Below the pieces are notes generated by a model that saw only the letters and a list, made by a program, of their open reading frames with translations, did not search any database and was not told the DNA's origin. The position numbers were made by a program, and so were the translations under genes. A DNA stretch of 64,000 bases from an uncultured Bacteroidaceae bacterium (lineage in GTDB: Bacteria; Bacteroidota; Bacteroidia; Bacteroidales; Bacteroidaceae), in contig CAJOIE010000001.1 in assembly GCA_905234605.1 (NCBI GenBank), forward strand, positions 343,153 through 407,152, given 5' to 3'. Position 1 is the stretch's first letter. Each line of letters starts with the position of its first letter. This document shows positions 34,087-43,686 of the stretch, piece after piece.

Positions 34087-37000
34087 CTAAGCGCGATGAG
34101 CCTCACACCAGCGGCGGGCGTTGACGAAGGCTTCCATCCATGGCGTGACATCGTCGGCACGGTGCTCCTCGGGATAGTAGCCGCACTGCCACGGGAAGAC
34201 GGCACGCTCCAGATGGGGCATCATGGCGATGTGGCGGCCGTCGGCCGAGGCCAGGCCCGCAACAGCATAGGCCGAGCCGTTGGGGTTGGCAGGATAGTCG
34301 GCATAGGCATACTTGGCCACGACGGCATACTGGTCCTCAGCAGCAGGCAGGACAAACTTGCCCTCGCCGTGGGCCACCCAGATGCCGAGCTGCGAGCCGG
34401 CCAGCGAGCGAAGCATGACACTATCGTTGCGGGGCACGGTGACAGCCACGTAGGCCGACTCGAACTTGCGGCTGTCGTTGTGCTCCATGTGGCCGCGCAC
34501 GGCATCGCCGTGACCCAGCAGGTTGAGCTCCATCATCAGCTGGCAGCCGTTGCAGATGCCGAGGGAGAGCGTGTCGGTGCGCTGATAGAAACGGCGCAAC
34601 GCCTCCTGGGCTTTAGGATTATAGAGGAATGCTCCCGCCCAGCCCTTGGCAGAGCCGAGGACATCGCTGTTGGAGAAACCGCCGCAGAAGACAATCATCT
34701 GCACCTCGTCGAGCGTCTCGCTGCCGGCCACGAGGTCGGTCATAGTGACATCCTTCACGTCGAAGCCCGCGAGGTAGAGCGAGTAGGCCATCTCACGCTC
34801 GCCGTTGGTGCCTTTCTCACGTATGATGGCCGCCACGGGGCGTGGTGCGGCCGTTGCCGTGCCAGCATTGTCGGCCTGCCAGCGGTCGGCATCGAGCCCG
34901 TAGGCAGCAAGCTTTCCCGTGAAGCCCTTGGGCATGACTATCCGCACGGGCTGCCGCGAGTAGTTGCGGCCGCGGGCGTCGGCACATGCCGTTGTGGTCT
35001 GACAATGGTCGAGCTCCGTGCTCGTCTGCATCCACACATCGCGCAGCGAGTCTATATCCAACGAGCACGCATAGTCGCCCTTACGGATGAGCACCTTGCG
35101 CTCCCGCTGCGGCACACCTATATATATATAGCCTACGCCATACGCGTCCATGACATGCTTGAAGTCGGCCTCGCAGCGCGTGCTCACTTGTACCACCACG
35201 CCAGGGTTCTCGGCAAAGAGAATGCGGGTGATGTCGGTTGTCTCGAAATTAGCAAGGTTGAGCTTGAGACCGCCCTCAGTGCGGGCAAAGCACATCTCGA
35301 GGAGCGTGGTGATGAGGCCGCCGGACGATATGTCGTGACCAGCCAGGAGCAGGCCACGGCGCACACACTCCTGCACAGCCTCGAAGGCATCGCGGAAGTA
35401 GTCGGCGTCTGCCACGCGGGGCACCTCCATGCCCACACACCCGCAACTCTGTGCAAAGGCACTGCCGCCGAGGTGCAGCTCGTCGAAGCTGAAGTCGATA
35501 TGGTAGAGGGCCGAGTGGCTGTCGTCGCTGAGCACCGGGCTTACCACCTTGCGCACATCACTCACCTCGCCGCCCGACGTCACGATGACGGTGCCGGGGG
35601 CTATCACCTTAGTGCCGTCAGGATATTTCTGCGTCATGGAGAGCGAGTCCTTGCCCGTAGGCACGTTGATACGCAGTTGCAGACAGAATTCTGACAGTGC
35701 CCTGACGGCAGCATACAAGCGGGCATCCTCGCCTTCCTGCGACCGGCACGGCCACATCCAGTTGGCAGAGAGCGACACGCTGTCAAGGCCCTTAGACAAA
35801 GGTGCCCACACGATGTTGGTCAGGCTCTCTGCCACAGCTATCTGCGAGCCCGCCTCGGCCGAGGCCAACCCCACGGCGGGAGCGTGGCCCAGGGCTGTGG
35901 CTATGCCCTTGCGTCCACGGTAGTCGAGAGCCACCACGCCGCAGTCGGACAGCGGCAGCTGCAGCGGTCCCTGACATTGTTGGCGTGCCACCTTGCCCGT
36001 GACACTGCGGTCCACCTTGTTAGTGAGCCAGTCCTTACATGCCACGGCCTCAAGGCGAAGCACGCGCTGCAGGTAGGCTTCTATCGAGGCTCCGGTGGCA
36101 TCGTAGGCAGCGTCGGCATACGTGTGCACGACCGTGACGTCGCGCATCACGGTCTTGGGTGAGTGGCCGAACATCTGCGCCACATCGAGGTCGAAGGGCT
36201 TCTCTCCGTCGGCCTGGCGGAATGAGAAGTGGGCATCGCCCGTGGTCTGCCCCACTACATATAGCGGTGCACGCTCTCGCTCGGCGATGCGGCGCACGTG
36301 GTCTATGTGCTGCTGGCGTATGAGCAGGCCCATGCGCTCCTGGCTCTCGTTGGCAATGATTTCCTTGGCCGAGAGCGTGGGGTCGCCTATGGGAAGAGCA
36401 GCCATGTCTATCTCGCCGCCGCAGTCCTCCACGAGTTCCGACAGACAGTTGACATGTCCGGCCGAGCCGTGGTCGTGGATGCTGACCACGGGGTTGACAT
36501 CCTCCTCGCAGAGCGAGCGTATGAGGTTGTAGGCACGCTTCTGCATCTCCGGGTTGGCACGCTGCACGGCGTTGAGTTCTATGCCGGAGGCGTAGCGGCC
36601 TGTGTCTACGCTCGACACGGAGCCTCCGCCCAGGCCGATGCGGTAGTTGTCGCCACCCACCACGACAATCTTGTCGCCGGCCTCGGGCTTGCCCTTGAGA
36701 CAGTCGCGCCGCGTGCCGTAGCCCACGCCGCCGGCCAGCATGATGACCTTGTCGTAGCCATACTGCACGCCGTCCTCCTGATGCTCGAAGGTGAGCACGG
36801 AACCTGTGATGAGTGGTTGGCCGAACTTGTTGCCGAAATCACTGGCTCCATTGCTGGCCTTGATGAGTATCTGCTCCGGTGTCTGGTAGAGCCAGGGGCG
36901 GTGGCTGTCGCGATAGGATGTCATGTATACGGCCGTGCCCGCAATGGGCCATGAGCCCACGCCGCCGCCCATGCGGTCGCGTATCTCGCCTCCCGTGCCT

Positions 37001-37788
37001 GTGGAGGCACCGTTGAAGGGCTCCACTGTCGTGGGGAAGTTGTGCGTCTCGGCCTTGATGCTGATGACGCTCTCTATTGGGTGCACACGGAAGAAGTCGC
37101 TGCGGTCGTGGGCCGCGGGAGCAAACTGCTCCACCACGGGGCCTTGGGCGAAGGCCACATTGTCCTTGTAGGCCGAGATTATGTCATGAGGGTTCTCCTC
37201 GGTGGTGCGCTTGATCATGGCAAAGAGGCTGCTCTCGCGCTCCTCGCCATCTATAATGAATGTGCCGCCGAATATCTTGTGCCGGCAGTGCTCACTGTTG
37301 ATCTGTGCGAAGCCGAACACCTCGCTGTCGGTGAGCTGCCTGCCGAGCTGGTGCTCCACGTCGTGCAGGTAGGCTATCTCCTCGGCGGAGAGTGCCAGGC
37401 CCTCCTGCTCGTTGTAGGCTTCGATGTCGGCCACATGGACAATGGGAGCAGGCTGCAGGTCGACGGTAAAGATGTCTTGGTCAAGGCGCTCATACATGCG
37501 CTGGAGCATGGGGTCGTGCGCGGCATCGGCCGAGGCCACGGGGAAGTACTCCTCGATGCGGCGGATGCCTGTGAGGGCCATGTTCTGCGTTATCTCCACG
37601 GCATTGGTGCTCCATGGGGTAATCATCTCGCGGCGCGGTCCCACGTGATAGCCTTCGACGTGGTCGTCCTCGATGAGCGTGGCACCGGCGAAGAGCCAGC
37701 ACAGACGCTTGCGCTCGTCGGCAGTCAGAGTGTGGTCGGCCTGAAGGGCTATGACCGACGCGGCGGTGCGGAAGAAGAAGATGGGCAT
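34087..37788 (-). CDS. purL: Phosphoribosylformylglycinamidine synthase
   Basis: The product is 1233 residues, the large single-chain form of PurL, converting FGAR plus glutamine to FGAM in purine synthesis. In order: the N-terminal PurS-like region, two AIRS-type halves with FGFAQINSEHCRHK and ETHNFPTTVEPFNGA(S)TGTGG, and a C-terminal class I glutaminase domain with nucleophile Cys in LGICNGCQ and the later HGEGKF. I start it at ATG 37788 (MPIFFFRTA), just after the promoter; the longer frame is not conserved. The two chromate-transporter genes follow directly. Confidence 0.97.
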   Translation of the reverse strand: MPIFFFRTAASVIALQADHTLTADERKRLCWLFAGATLIEDDHVEGYHVGPRREMITPWSTNAVEITQNMALTGIRRIEEYFPVASADAAHDPMLQRMYERLDQDIFTVDLQPAPIVHVADIEAYNEQEGLALSAEEIAYLHDVEHQLGRQLTDSEVFGFAQINSEHCRHKIFGGTFIIDGEERESSLFAMIKRTTEENPHDIISAYKDNVAFAQGPVVEQFAPAAHDRSDFFRVHPIESVISIKAETHNFPTTVEPFNGASTGTGGEIRDRMGGGVGSWPIAGTAVYMTSYRDSHRPWLYQTPEQILIKASNGASDFGNKFGQPLITGSVLTFEHQEDGVQYGYDKVIMLAGGVGYGTRRDCLKGKPEAGDKIVVVGGDNYRIGLGGGSVSSVDTGRYASGIELNAVQRANPEMQKRAYNLIRSLCEEDVNPVVSIHDHGSAGHVNCLSELVEDCGGEIDMAALPIGDPTLSAKEIIANESQERMGLLIRQQHIDHVRRIAERERAPLYVVGQTTGDAHFSFRQADGEKPFDLDVAQMFGHSPKTVMRDVTVVHTYADAAYDATGASIEAYLQRVLRLEAVACKDWLTNKVDRSVTGKVARQQCQGPLQLPLSDCGVVALDYRGRKGIATALGHAPAVGLASAEAGSQIAVAESLTNIVWAPLSKGLDSVSLSANWMWPCRSQEGEDARLYAAVRALSEFCLQLRINVPTGKDSLSMTQKYPDGTKVIAPGTVIVTSGGEVSDVRKVVSPVLSDDSHSALYHIDFSFDELHLGGSAFAQSCGCVGMEVPRVADADYFRDAFEAVQECVRRGLLLAGHDISSGGLITTLLEMCFARTEGGLKLNLANFETTDITRILFAENPGVVVQVSTRCEADFKHVMDAYGVGYIYIGVPQRERKVLIRKGDYACSLDIDSLRDVWMQTSTELDHCQTTTACADARGRNYSRQPVRIVMPKGFTGKLAAYGLDADRWQADNAGTATAAPRPVAAIIREKGTNGEREMAYSLYLAGFDVKDVTMTDLVAGSETLDEVQMIVFCGGFSNSDVLGSAKGWAGAFLYNPKAQEALRRFYQRTDTLSLGICNGCQLMMELNLLGHGDAVRGHMEHNDSRKFESAYVAVTVPRNDSVMLRSLAGSQLGIWVAHGEGKFVLPAAEDQYAVVAKYAYADYPANPNGSAYAVAGLASADGRHIAMMPHLERAVFPWQCGYYPEEHRADDVTPWMEAFVNARRWCEAHRA

Positions 37789-37823
37789 AGGGTGTCTGCT
37801 GTATGGGTGTTTCTCTGCGGCCG

Positions 37824-37831
37824 CAAAGATA
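37824..37831 (-). promoter_or_regulatory. -7 element of the purL operon promoter
   Basis: TATCTTTG on the minus strand, 36 bases before the chosen start codon. It excludes the longer reading frame start. The -33 region is TTTTC rather than TTTG. Confidence 0.6.
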
Positions 37832-37905
37832 GCACACACGAGGCGAAAAGCCTGCGCGGCGCGCCCTTTTCGCTCGCAGCGAGGCACATTTAGCCCTTGT
37901 TACGC

Positions 37906-37935
37906 TTGGCCATACGGGTGCAAGGCATACCTTTG
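37906..37935 (+). promoter_or_regulatory. Promoter of the outer-membrane protein gene at 37995
   Basis: CTTG ending at 37908, a 19-base spacer and TACCTTTG at 37928-37935, giving a leader of about 55 bases. Confidence 0.65.
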
Positions 37936-37994
37936 CAGCGCAGATATGACCTTGCCCACAAGCTATTATCCAACACGTAATACCCCAACAGACT

Positions 37995-38873
37995 ATGCTG
38001 CAACGCATCATCATCCCGCTGCTGTGCCTCATGGCCGTGGCAGCACCCGCCAGTGCGCAGGACGTGTCCGCCCAGGACACGACAGGCACCGACGGAGCCT
38101 CCGCACTCCCCACCGTGGCCGCACATCCGGCTGCCAGCCACAGCCCGCTCTACTGGTTCAGGCGCAACAACATGTTCTGCCACCTCTCGGCAGGTATCGG
38201 CATCGGCCTTGACGGCATAAGCATCGAGCTGGGCACGCCCATGACCGACTACGCCGCCCTGCGCGCCGGCCTGAGCTTCTTCCCCGCCATCACGCTCAGC
38301 TTCGACGACGTGAGCTACAGCCGCAACGGCCGCAACGGACAGGGGCAGGTAGACGCCAAGTTCAAGAAGGTGGACGGCAAAGTGCTCGTGGATGCCTATC
38401 CCTTCGGCCTCAGCAGTTCGTTCCACGTCACGGCAGGCCTCTTCTTCGGCACGGCTGACATCGTCACGGCCGACTTCACTCAGGACCCCGACGTGCCCAT
38501 CCGTGGCGGCTTCGTGCCCACGAGCCACAACCCCAACCGCTACGTAGTGGAGCCCGACGAGAACGGTGTCATCAAGGCCAAGCTCTCCGTGAACAGCGTC
38601 AAGCCCTACATAGGCCTGGGCTTCGGCCGCATGGTGCCCAAGGGCAACAACCGTCTGGCCGTGGCCTGCGACCTCGGCGTGCAGTTGCACGGCACACCCA
38701 CCGTGCGCGCCTATGCTCCAGAGGTCGACCGCTGGCTCCGCATAGAGGCCGACGACCTGGGCAACGACTTCGGCGAGAGCTTCAAGGAAGACTTCGACGA
38801 CGGCATGGACATCATCAAGAAAGTGACCGTGTGGCCCGTGCTCAACATACGCCTCACAGGGCGTATCTTCTGA
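37995..38873 (+). CDS. Outer-membrane beta-barrel protein, unknown function
   Basis: The product is 292 residues with a signal peptide ending ASA-Q. A short low-complexity stretch (DVSAQDTTGTDGAS) is followed by alternating amphipathic strands such as FCHLSAGIGIGLDGISIELG, VTAGLFFGTADIV and KPYIGLGFGRMV, and the chain ends in RIF. The terminal Phe and the glycine-rich strands point to an 8- to 12-strand outer-membrane barrel. I do not recognise a named family. It is divergent from purL and is followed by a lipoprotein gene after 59 bases. Confidence 0.7.
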   Translation: MLQRIIIPLLCLMAVAAPASAQDVSAQDTTGTDGASALPTVAAHPAASHSPLYWFRRNNMFCHLSAGIGIGLDGISIELGTPMTDYAALRAGLSFFPAITLSFDDVSYSRNGRNGQGQVDAKFKKVDGKVLVDAYPFGLSSSFHVTAGLFFGTADIVTADFTQDPDVPIRGGFVPTSHNPNRYVVEPDENGVIKAKLSVNSVKPYIGLGFGRMVPKGNNRLAVACDLGVQLHGTPTVRAYAPEVDRWLRIEADDLGNDFGESFKEDFDDGMDIIKKVTVWPVLNIRLTGRIF

Positions 38874-38932
38874 GCCCGTGCACCCACAATCCAAATAAGT
38901 AGCACAACCATACAGACAAAGCACTTCAAGCA

Positions 38933-39871
38933 ATGAAACGCAACCATCTGCTCATTGCCCTGACGGCAGCCATGCTGCCCATGGGCTTCGCCGCATGCAG
39001 CAGCGACGACGACAACGACGACACAGCCCCTGCAACCTACGCCACACCAGCCCACCAGGCCGACGCCGCCAGCTTCACCGTCAGCGGCAACACCACCCGC
39101 AGCGTGGTCTTCGGCGAAGGCGGCAGCGTAGTGATCGGCCGTGTGGCCGACACAGCAGCTGTCAAGGCCACCCGCGCCGCCGGCACAGAGGCCATCAAGT
39201 ATCTCGTAGGCACCTACACCAAGAGCAACGCCACCTACATCATCTATGTCAACAGCATCCTCTGGGGCACCATCAAGGTGGAACAGACAGCCGCTGACGC
39301 CTATGCACTCACCATCACCACGACGGATGCCACAGGCTCCGAGCAGGTGGAGCAGGCCGAGGCCACCAAGGAAGACAACGTGGGCAGCAGCTCCGTGCTC
39401 GACGACCTGTGCCGCACATGGCAGCCCAAGCACACCCGCGTGTACCTCCAGAAGCAGCCCTACGGCACCATGCTCACATCGCCCGCCTTCAACGGCTGCA
39501 GCTTCGAGGAAGTGAAGCAGTGGGCCGAGGACGAGAGCGACTGCCGCATCAACGACGAGTTCGGCAACGACTACATCGTCAAGGACGTGTTCCTCACCCG
39601 CACAGGCACATTCTGCATCGACTTCCAGAACGGCAAGAACTACGTGGGCCAGTACACCTGGGACGAGGTCAGCACCAAGGAAGGACGCCTCACCTACGAG
39701 TGGGCCGACGGCGAGACCATGGGCTGCTCCTACGAGAACGGCACAGCCTCCATCGAGTTCAAGGGAGGAGCCTACAGCGGTGAGTGCTGGCTCACCCTCG
39801 AGGCCGACATCAAGAGCGGCAGCGACACCTACCACGTGCAGCTCGTCATCCGCCTGAAGGAAGCCGCATAA
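38933..39871 (+). CDS. Lipoprotein of unknown function
   Basis: The product is 312 residues with a lipoprotein signal; the modified Cys is in GFAACSSDDD, and the following Asp run is the export signal for surface lipoproteins in this phylum. The rest is beta-rich with repeated Thr-rich strands and a four-cysteine C-terminal half (CRTWQP, GCSFEEV, DCRIND and FCIDF regions). No family recognised. The stop codon overlaps the first base of a palindromic repeat array. Confidence 0.7.
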   Translation: MKRNHLLIALTAAMLPMGFAACSSDDDNDDTAPATYATPAHQADAASFTVSGNTTRSVVFGEGGSVVIGRVADTAAVKATRAAGTEAIKYLVGTYTKSNATYIIYVNSILWGTIKVEQTAADAYALTITTTDATGSEQVEQAEATKEDNVGSSSVLDDLCRTWQPKHTRVYLQKQPYGTMLTSPAFNGCSFEEVKQWAEDESDCRINDEFGNDYIVKDVFLTRTGTFCIDFQNGKNYVGQYTWDEVSTKEGRLTYEWADGETMGCSYENGTASIEFKGGAYSGECWLTLEADIKSGSDTYHVQLVIRLKEAA

Positions 39872-39995
39872 CCCTGCACGGCAGGCCACTCTGCCCTGCA
39901 CGCTGACACGCAAACACCCTGCATGGTCTGCAACGAGACCATGCAGGGTGTTTGCGTTATGCATGCAGGGTGCAGGTGCCACACCATGCAGGGTG
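39871..39995. repeat. Six-copy palindromic array with hairpin at its centre
   Basis: Unit starts are 39871, 39893, 39916, 39938, 39960 and 39983 (steps 22, 23, 22, 22, 23). The first three read ACCCTGCA-type and the last three ACC(A)TGCAGGG-type, so orientation switches at the middle while the phase is kept. The array fills the gap between the lipoprotein gene and the convergent PUR-like gene. Confidence 0.82.
39908..39957. terminator. 21-bp perfect stem in the centre of the repeat array
   Basis: Arms 39908-39928 and 39937-39957 are perfect complements around an eight-base loop. They sit between convergent genes, so the hairpin probably ends transcription in both directions. The U-tract is short. 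Confidence 0.7.
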
Positions 39996-40013
39996 GCCGG
40001 CACGGGCGTGCAC

Positions 40014-40355
40014 TCAGAAATCGAGCGGGCCTATCTCTATGTCGCGCGACTCCTCCTCCTGCCGCTGCGGCACCTCGCCTTGATGCTCATAGATATAGCG
40101 CATGGCATCGGCCAGGCTGCTGGTGAACTTCTCGAAATCCTCAGGATACACAAACAACTTATGCTTCTCGTAGTTCACCTGAGGGAGCATGGCATCGCCG
40201 CCAACCACCTTCTTGCTCTCGGTCAGGGCCAAATAGAGCTCGCCCTTGCTGTTCTGCTTAACATCGATGTAGTAAAGGCGCTTGCCGGCCTTGATGGAAC
40301 GCGAGAAGAGGATGTCCATCTCCTTGCCGTGGAAAGAATTGCTGTTGTCTCTCAT
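40014..40355 (-). CDS. PUR-family nucleic-acid-binding protein (DUF3276)
   Basis: The product is a 113-residue cytoplasmic protein. The PUR repeat is visible as ILFSRSIKAGKRLYYIDVKQN, LYLALTESKK and YEKHKLFVYPEDFEKFTSSL, typical of the small single-repeat proteins common in Bacteroidetes and spirochaetes. These bind single-stranded purine-rich DNA or RNA as dimers; the target in bacteria is unknown. The tail after residue 95 is polar and acidic. It is divergent from nusB. Confidence 0.88.
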   Translation of the reverse strand: MRDNSNSFHGKEMDILFSRSIKAGKRLYYIDVKQNSKGELYLALTESKKVVGGDAMLPQVNYEKHKLFVYPEDFEKFTSSLADAMRYIYEHQGEVPQRQEEESRDIEIGPLDF

Positions 40356-40497
40356 CTGTATAGTCTCAACTTGTGTGCATGGGTGATGCAGCCATCAGGC
40401 TTTTCCCCAGAGCGTCAAAATACGCTATAATATAGCTCATGGCCAAAAAAAAGCATAAAAACTTACACACCACCGCCGGCCTTTCTGCCAAAAAGCG

Positions 40498-40505
40498 TAC
40501 TTTTG
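40498..40505 (+). promoter_or_regulatory. -7 element of the nusB operon promoter
   Basis: TACTTTTG at 40498-40505, about 55 bases before ATG 40562. The -33 box is not clear. This places the longer reading frame (from 40439) upstream of transcription. Confidence 0.55.
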
Positions 40506-40561
40506 CGCACCGCAGCAACGGCTGCCAGCATGTCGCCACAAGGCAACAATCACACACGAAC

Positions 40562-41548
40562 ATGATAAACAGAGAGCTAATCCGTCTTAAAGTGGTGCAA
40601 CTCACCTATGCTCACTACCAGAACGGTGACCGCATGGTCGACACCGCAGAGAAGGAATTGTTCAAGAGTCTGGCCAAGGCCTACGACCTGTATCTCCTCA
40701 TGCTACAGCTCGTGGTCGAACTCGGCCGCATGGCAGAACGCACCTACGAGACGGCCGTGAGCCGCGCCAACCGCCTCGGCCTGAGCGAGATGCCCAGCTC
40801 ACGCTTCGTTGACAACCGCTTCATCACCCTGCTCTCCAACAGCGAAGAGCTGCAAGACGCGGCATCGGCACAGAAGCTCTCATGGACCGACGACGTGGAC
40901 TTCGTGCGCCGCCTGTACAAGCGCATTCAGGCATCCGACATCTATGCCAAATGGATGGCATCTGCCGACACACCCACCTTCGAGGCGGAGCGCGACCTCT
41001 GGCGGCGTATATACAAAAACATCATCATTGCCGACGAGGAGCTGGAGCAAGTGCTCGAGGACAAAAGCATCTACTGGAACGACGACCGCTTCATCATCGA
41101 CACCTTCGTGCTCAAGACCATCAACCACATTGAGCCCACCATGGGCCGACATCAGGAACTGCTGCCAGAGTATCGCGACGAAGACGACCGCGAGTTTGCC
41201 CGACGCCTGTTCCGCGCCTCACTGCTCAGTGCCGACTCCTACCGCAACATCATAGCCCAGTTCCTGCGCGGATGGGACCTCAGCCGCGTGGCACTCATGG
41301 ACCTCATCGTCATGCAGATAGCCATCGCCGAGATGCTCACCTTCCCCCAGATACCATTGCAAGTGACCATCAACGAGTATGTCAACATAGCCAAGGTCTA
41401 CTCCACCCCGCGCAGCGGAGCCTATGTCAACGGCATGCTCGACTCCATAGCCCGCGCCCTCATTGCCGACGGCAAGCTGCGCAAGACACTCGACACGCCG
41501 GCCCGCGAGACACCACCGTCCGCCGAGACGGCAGCCACCGAGGCATGA
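40562..41548 (+). CDS. nusB: Transcription antitermination protein NusB
   Basis: The product is 328 residues, starting MINRELIRLKVVQLTYA. The NusB fold is in the C-terminal half (SYRNIIAQFLRGWDLSRVALMDLIVMQIAIAEML and TINEYVNIAKVYSTPRSGAYVNGML). The N-terminal half is the extension usual in Bacteroidetes NusB. It binds boxA RNA with S10 for rRNA antitermination. It is followed by yajC, ybbR, coaE and DUF5606 on the same strand. Confidence 0.93.
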   Translation: MINRELIRLKVVQLTYAHYQNGDRMVDTAEKELFKSLAKAYDLYLLMLQLVVELGRMAERTYETAVSRANRLGLSEMPSSRFVDNRFITLLSNSEELQDAASAQKLSWTDDVDFVRRLYKRIQASDIYAKWMASADTPTFEAERDLWRRIYKNIIIADEELEQVLEDKSIYWNDDRFIIDTFVLKTINHIEPTMGRHQELLPEYRDEDDREFARRLFRASLLSADSYRNIIAQFLRGWDLSRVALMDLIVMQIAIAEMLTFPQIPLQVTINEYVNIAKVYSTPRSGAYVNGMLDSIARALIADGKLRKTLDTPARETPPSAETAATEA

Positions 41549-41611
41549 GACAGGACTGCCCGCCACGGCAGCACACCATGACAACCGGCACAAATACCCA
41601 ACAACACCACT

Positions 41612-41935
41612 ATGCATACACTCATCACCCCACTGCAAGCCGCCCAGGGAGACGGCGGCATGAGCATGATAATCATGCTCGTGGTCATGTTCGCCATCAT
41701 GTACTTCTTCATGATACGCCCCCAGCAGAAGAAGCAGAAAGAGCTGCAAAACTTCCGCAAGAGCATTGAGCGCGGGCAGGAAGTCATCACGGCCGGCGGC
41801 ATCTACGGCACCGTGCGCGACATCGACGACGTGCGCAATGTGCTCATCGTGGAAGTAGCCTCCGGCGTGCGCCTCCGCGTAGACCGCAACTCGGTGTTCG
41901 CATCAGCCTCCGACACGGCTGCCGCCAACAAGTAA
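41612..41935 (+). CDS. yajC: Preprotein translocase subunit YajC
   Basis: The product is 107 residues. One membrane helix (MIIMLVVMFAIMYFFMI) is followed by RPQQKKQKELQNFRKS and a small beta domain with VITAGGIYGTV, the YajC signature. It associates with SecDF at the inner membrane. Members of the gene run are 60 bases apart or less. Confidence 0.94.
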   Translation: MHTLITPLQAAQGDGGMSMIIMLVVMFAIMYFFMIRPQQKKQKELQNFRKSIERGQEVITAGGIYGTVRDIDDVRNVLIVEVASGVRLRVDRNSVFASASDTAAANK

Positions 41936-41995
41936 GCCACACCACGGCCACGGCAGACACCAAGACGCAGCCACAGCCACACGCCAACAGCAGCG

Positions 41996-42991
41996 ATGGA
42001 CCGAATAGAGCTCCAGCGACTCGCCGACACCGTGCGCACCTACATCTCACAGCACCTGAGCCGTGAGGTGCTCATCTTCGCGTTCTTCGTAGTCATCTCG
42101 GCAGGTTTCTGGCTCCTGCTAACACTCAACGACACCTACCGGAGCGAGCTCCACTTTCGCCTCCGCCTGACCGACGTGCCCGAGGGCGTCGTGGTCACGA
42201 CCGACCTGCCCGAGGAGCTCCACGTCAGCGTGCAGGACCGCGGCATGACCCTCTGGCTCTACCACCTGCCCGACCGCCTGCCGGCAATCAACGTCAGTTT
42301 CAGCCAGTATGACGCAGGCACCACGTCAGCCCGCGTCATAGTGCCCATGGCCGATGTCAGCAAAGCCGTGCAGCAGTCGCTGGAGGCCACGACACGCATC
42401 ACCGCCATACGCCCCGACACACTGGAGTACTACTACTCACGCGGCGAGAAGAAGCGCGTGGCCGTGCTCCTCCAGGGCCACGTGGAGGCCGCCCCGCTCT
42501 ACTATCTCGCACAAGTCACCTGCGAGCCCGACTCCGTCACCATCTGGGCCAACAAGAGCACCCTCGACTCGCTACACAGCGTGAGCACCACAGCCGTCGT
42601 ACACAACGGCCTCACCGCCACCACGGCATGGGATGTGCCCCTGGCACCACTGCGTGGCGTGAAGATGGAGCCCGGCGTAGTGCACATCACCGCCACCGTC
42701 GATGTCTACACCGAGAAGAGCGTGGAAGTGCCCATCATAGGCATCAACTTCCCCAGCGGCCACGTGCTGCGCACCTTCCCCTCGACAGCCACGGTGACAT
42801 TCCGCGTGGGAGCACTGAACTACAAGAACACCACTGCCGACGACTTCGCCCTCACCGCCACCTACGAAGAACTGCTCCTGCGGCCCGACTCCACGTTCCG
42901 CCTGCGCCTGCGCTCGCTGCCCGAAGGAGTGTCGCAAGTGCACATACAGCCCGAGACAGTGCAGTTCATGATAGAGCAGACAAGCAATTAG
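41996..42991 (+). CDS. YbbR-like (CdaR-type) protein
   Basis: The product is 331 residues with an N-terminal membrane anchor (VLIFAFFVVISAGFWLLLTL) and a large extracytoplasmic beta-rich region with YbbR-type repeats (VPEGVVVTTDLPEELHVSVQDRG; later YYLAQVTCEPDSVTIWANKSTLDSL). In Firmicutes such proteins regulate a c-di-AMP cyclase, but no cyclase gene is present here. Its place between yajC and coaE is usual in Bacteroidales. Confidence 0.8.
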   Translation: MDRIELQRLADTVRTYISQHLSREVLIFAFFVVISAGFWLLLTLNDTYRSELHFRLRLTDVPEGVVVTTDLPEELHVSVQDRGMTLWLYHLPDRLPAINVSFSQYDAGTTSARVIVPMADVSKAVQQSLEATTRITAIRPDTLEYYYSRGEKKRVAVLLQGHVEAAPLYYLAQVTCEPDSVTIWANKSTLDSLHSVSTTAVVHNGLTATTAWDVPLAPLRGVKMEPGVVHITATVDVYTEKSVEVPIIGINFPSGHVLRTFPSTATVTFRVGALNYKNTTADDFALTATYEELLLRPDSTFRLRLRSLPEGVSQVHIQPETVQFMIEQTSN

Positions 42992-43032
42992 GAGCCATCA
43001 CGGCAGGCACTCACACCGACAGTAGCTACAAC

Positions 43033-43686
43033 ATGCGCATAGGCATCACAGGAGGCATAGGCAGCGGCAAGAGCCATGTGGCACGCATGCTGCATGAGCA
43101 GGCAGGCATACCCGTCTACGACAGCGACCGGCGTGCACGCCGGCTGATGACCACCGACGCCACCCTGCGCAAGGCCCTCACCCGCCTCATCGGACAGCAC
43201 GCATACACTCCCGACGGACAGCTCGACCGCGCCGCCGTGGCTGCCTACCTCTTCGGCGGCACCGACCACGCCCAGGCCGTGAACGCCATCGTACACCCCG
43301 CCGTGAGGAGCGACTTCCGTCGCTGGGCAGAAGAACAGGAACAGCAGGGACACGCCATCGTGGCCATCGAGACAGCCCTGCTCATGGAGTCGCACCTGGA
43401 CGAAGACGTAGACCACATAGTCCTCGTCGACGCACCACCAGAGCTGCGCCTGCAACGAGCAGCCCAGCGCGATGCCGCCACCATGGAAGCCACAGCCCGG
43501 CGACAGCAGCGGCAGACACCACATACGGTCCTGCGGCAGCATGCCCACTACGTGATACACAACGACGGGCAGCCGCTCGCGCCACAGATAGCTACACTAC
43601 TGCAAGAGATTGGCATGTCGGCCGACATGCACCCACACATACCACAACAGCTAAACCACAACCCAACATGCTCGACACCATCTTAG
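43033..43686 (+). CDS. coaE: Dephospho-CoA kinase
   Basis: The product is 217 residues catalysing the last step of CoA synthesis, the phosphorylation of dephospho-CoA. It has P-loop GITGGIGSGKSHVAR, PVYDSDRRAR, IETALLMES and a lid region. I start it at ATG 43033 (MRIGITGG); the longer frame overlaps ybbR. Its last 19 bases overlap the next gene. Confidence 0.94.
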   Translation: MRIGITGGIGSGKSHVARMLHEQAGIPVYDSDRRARRLMTTDATLRKALTRLIGQHAYTPDGQLDRAAVAAYLFGGTDHAQAVNAIVHPAVRSDFRRWAEEQEQQGHAIVAIETALLMESHLDEDVDHIVLVDAPPELRLQRAAQRDAATMEATARRQQRQTPHTVLRQHAHYVIHNDGQPLAPQIATLLQEIGMSADMHPHIPQQLNHNPTCSTPS

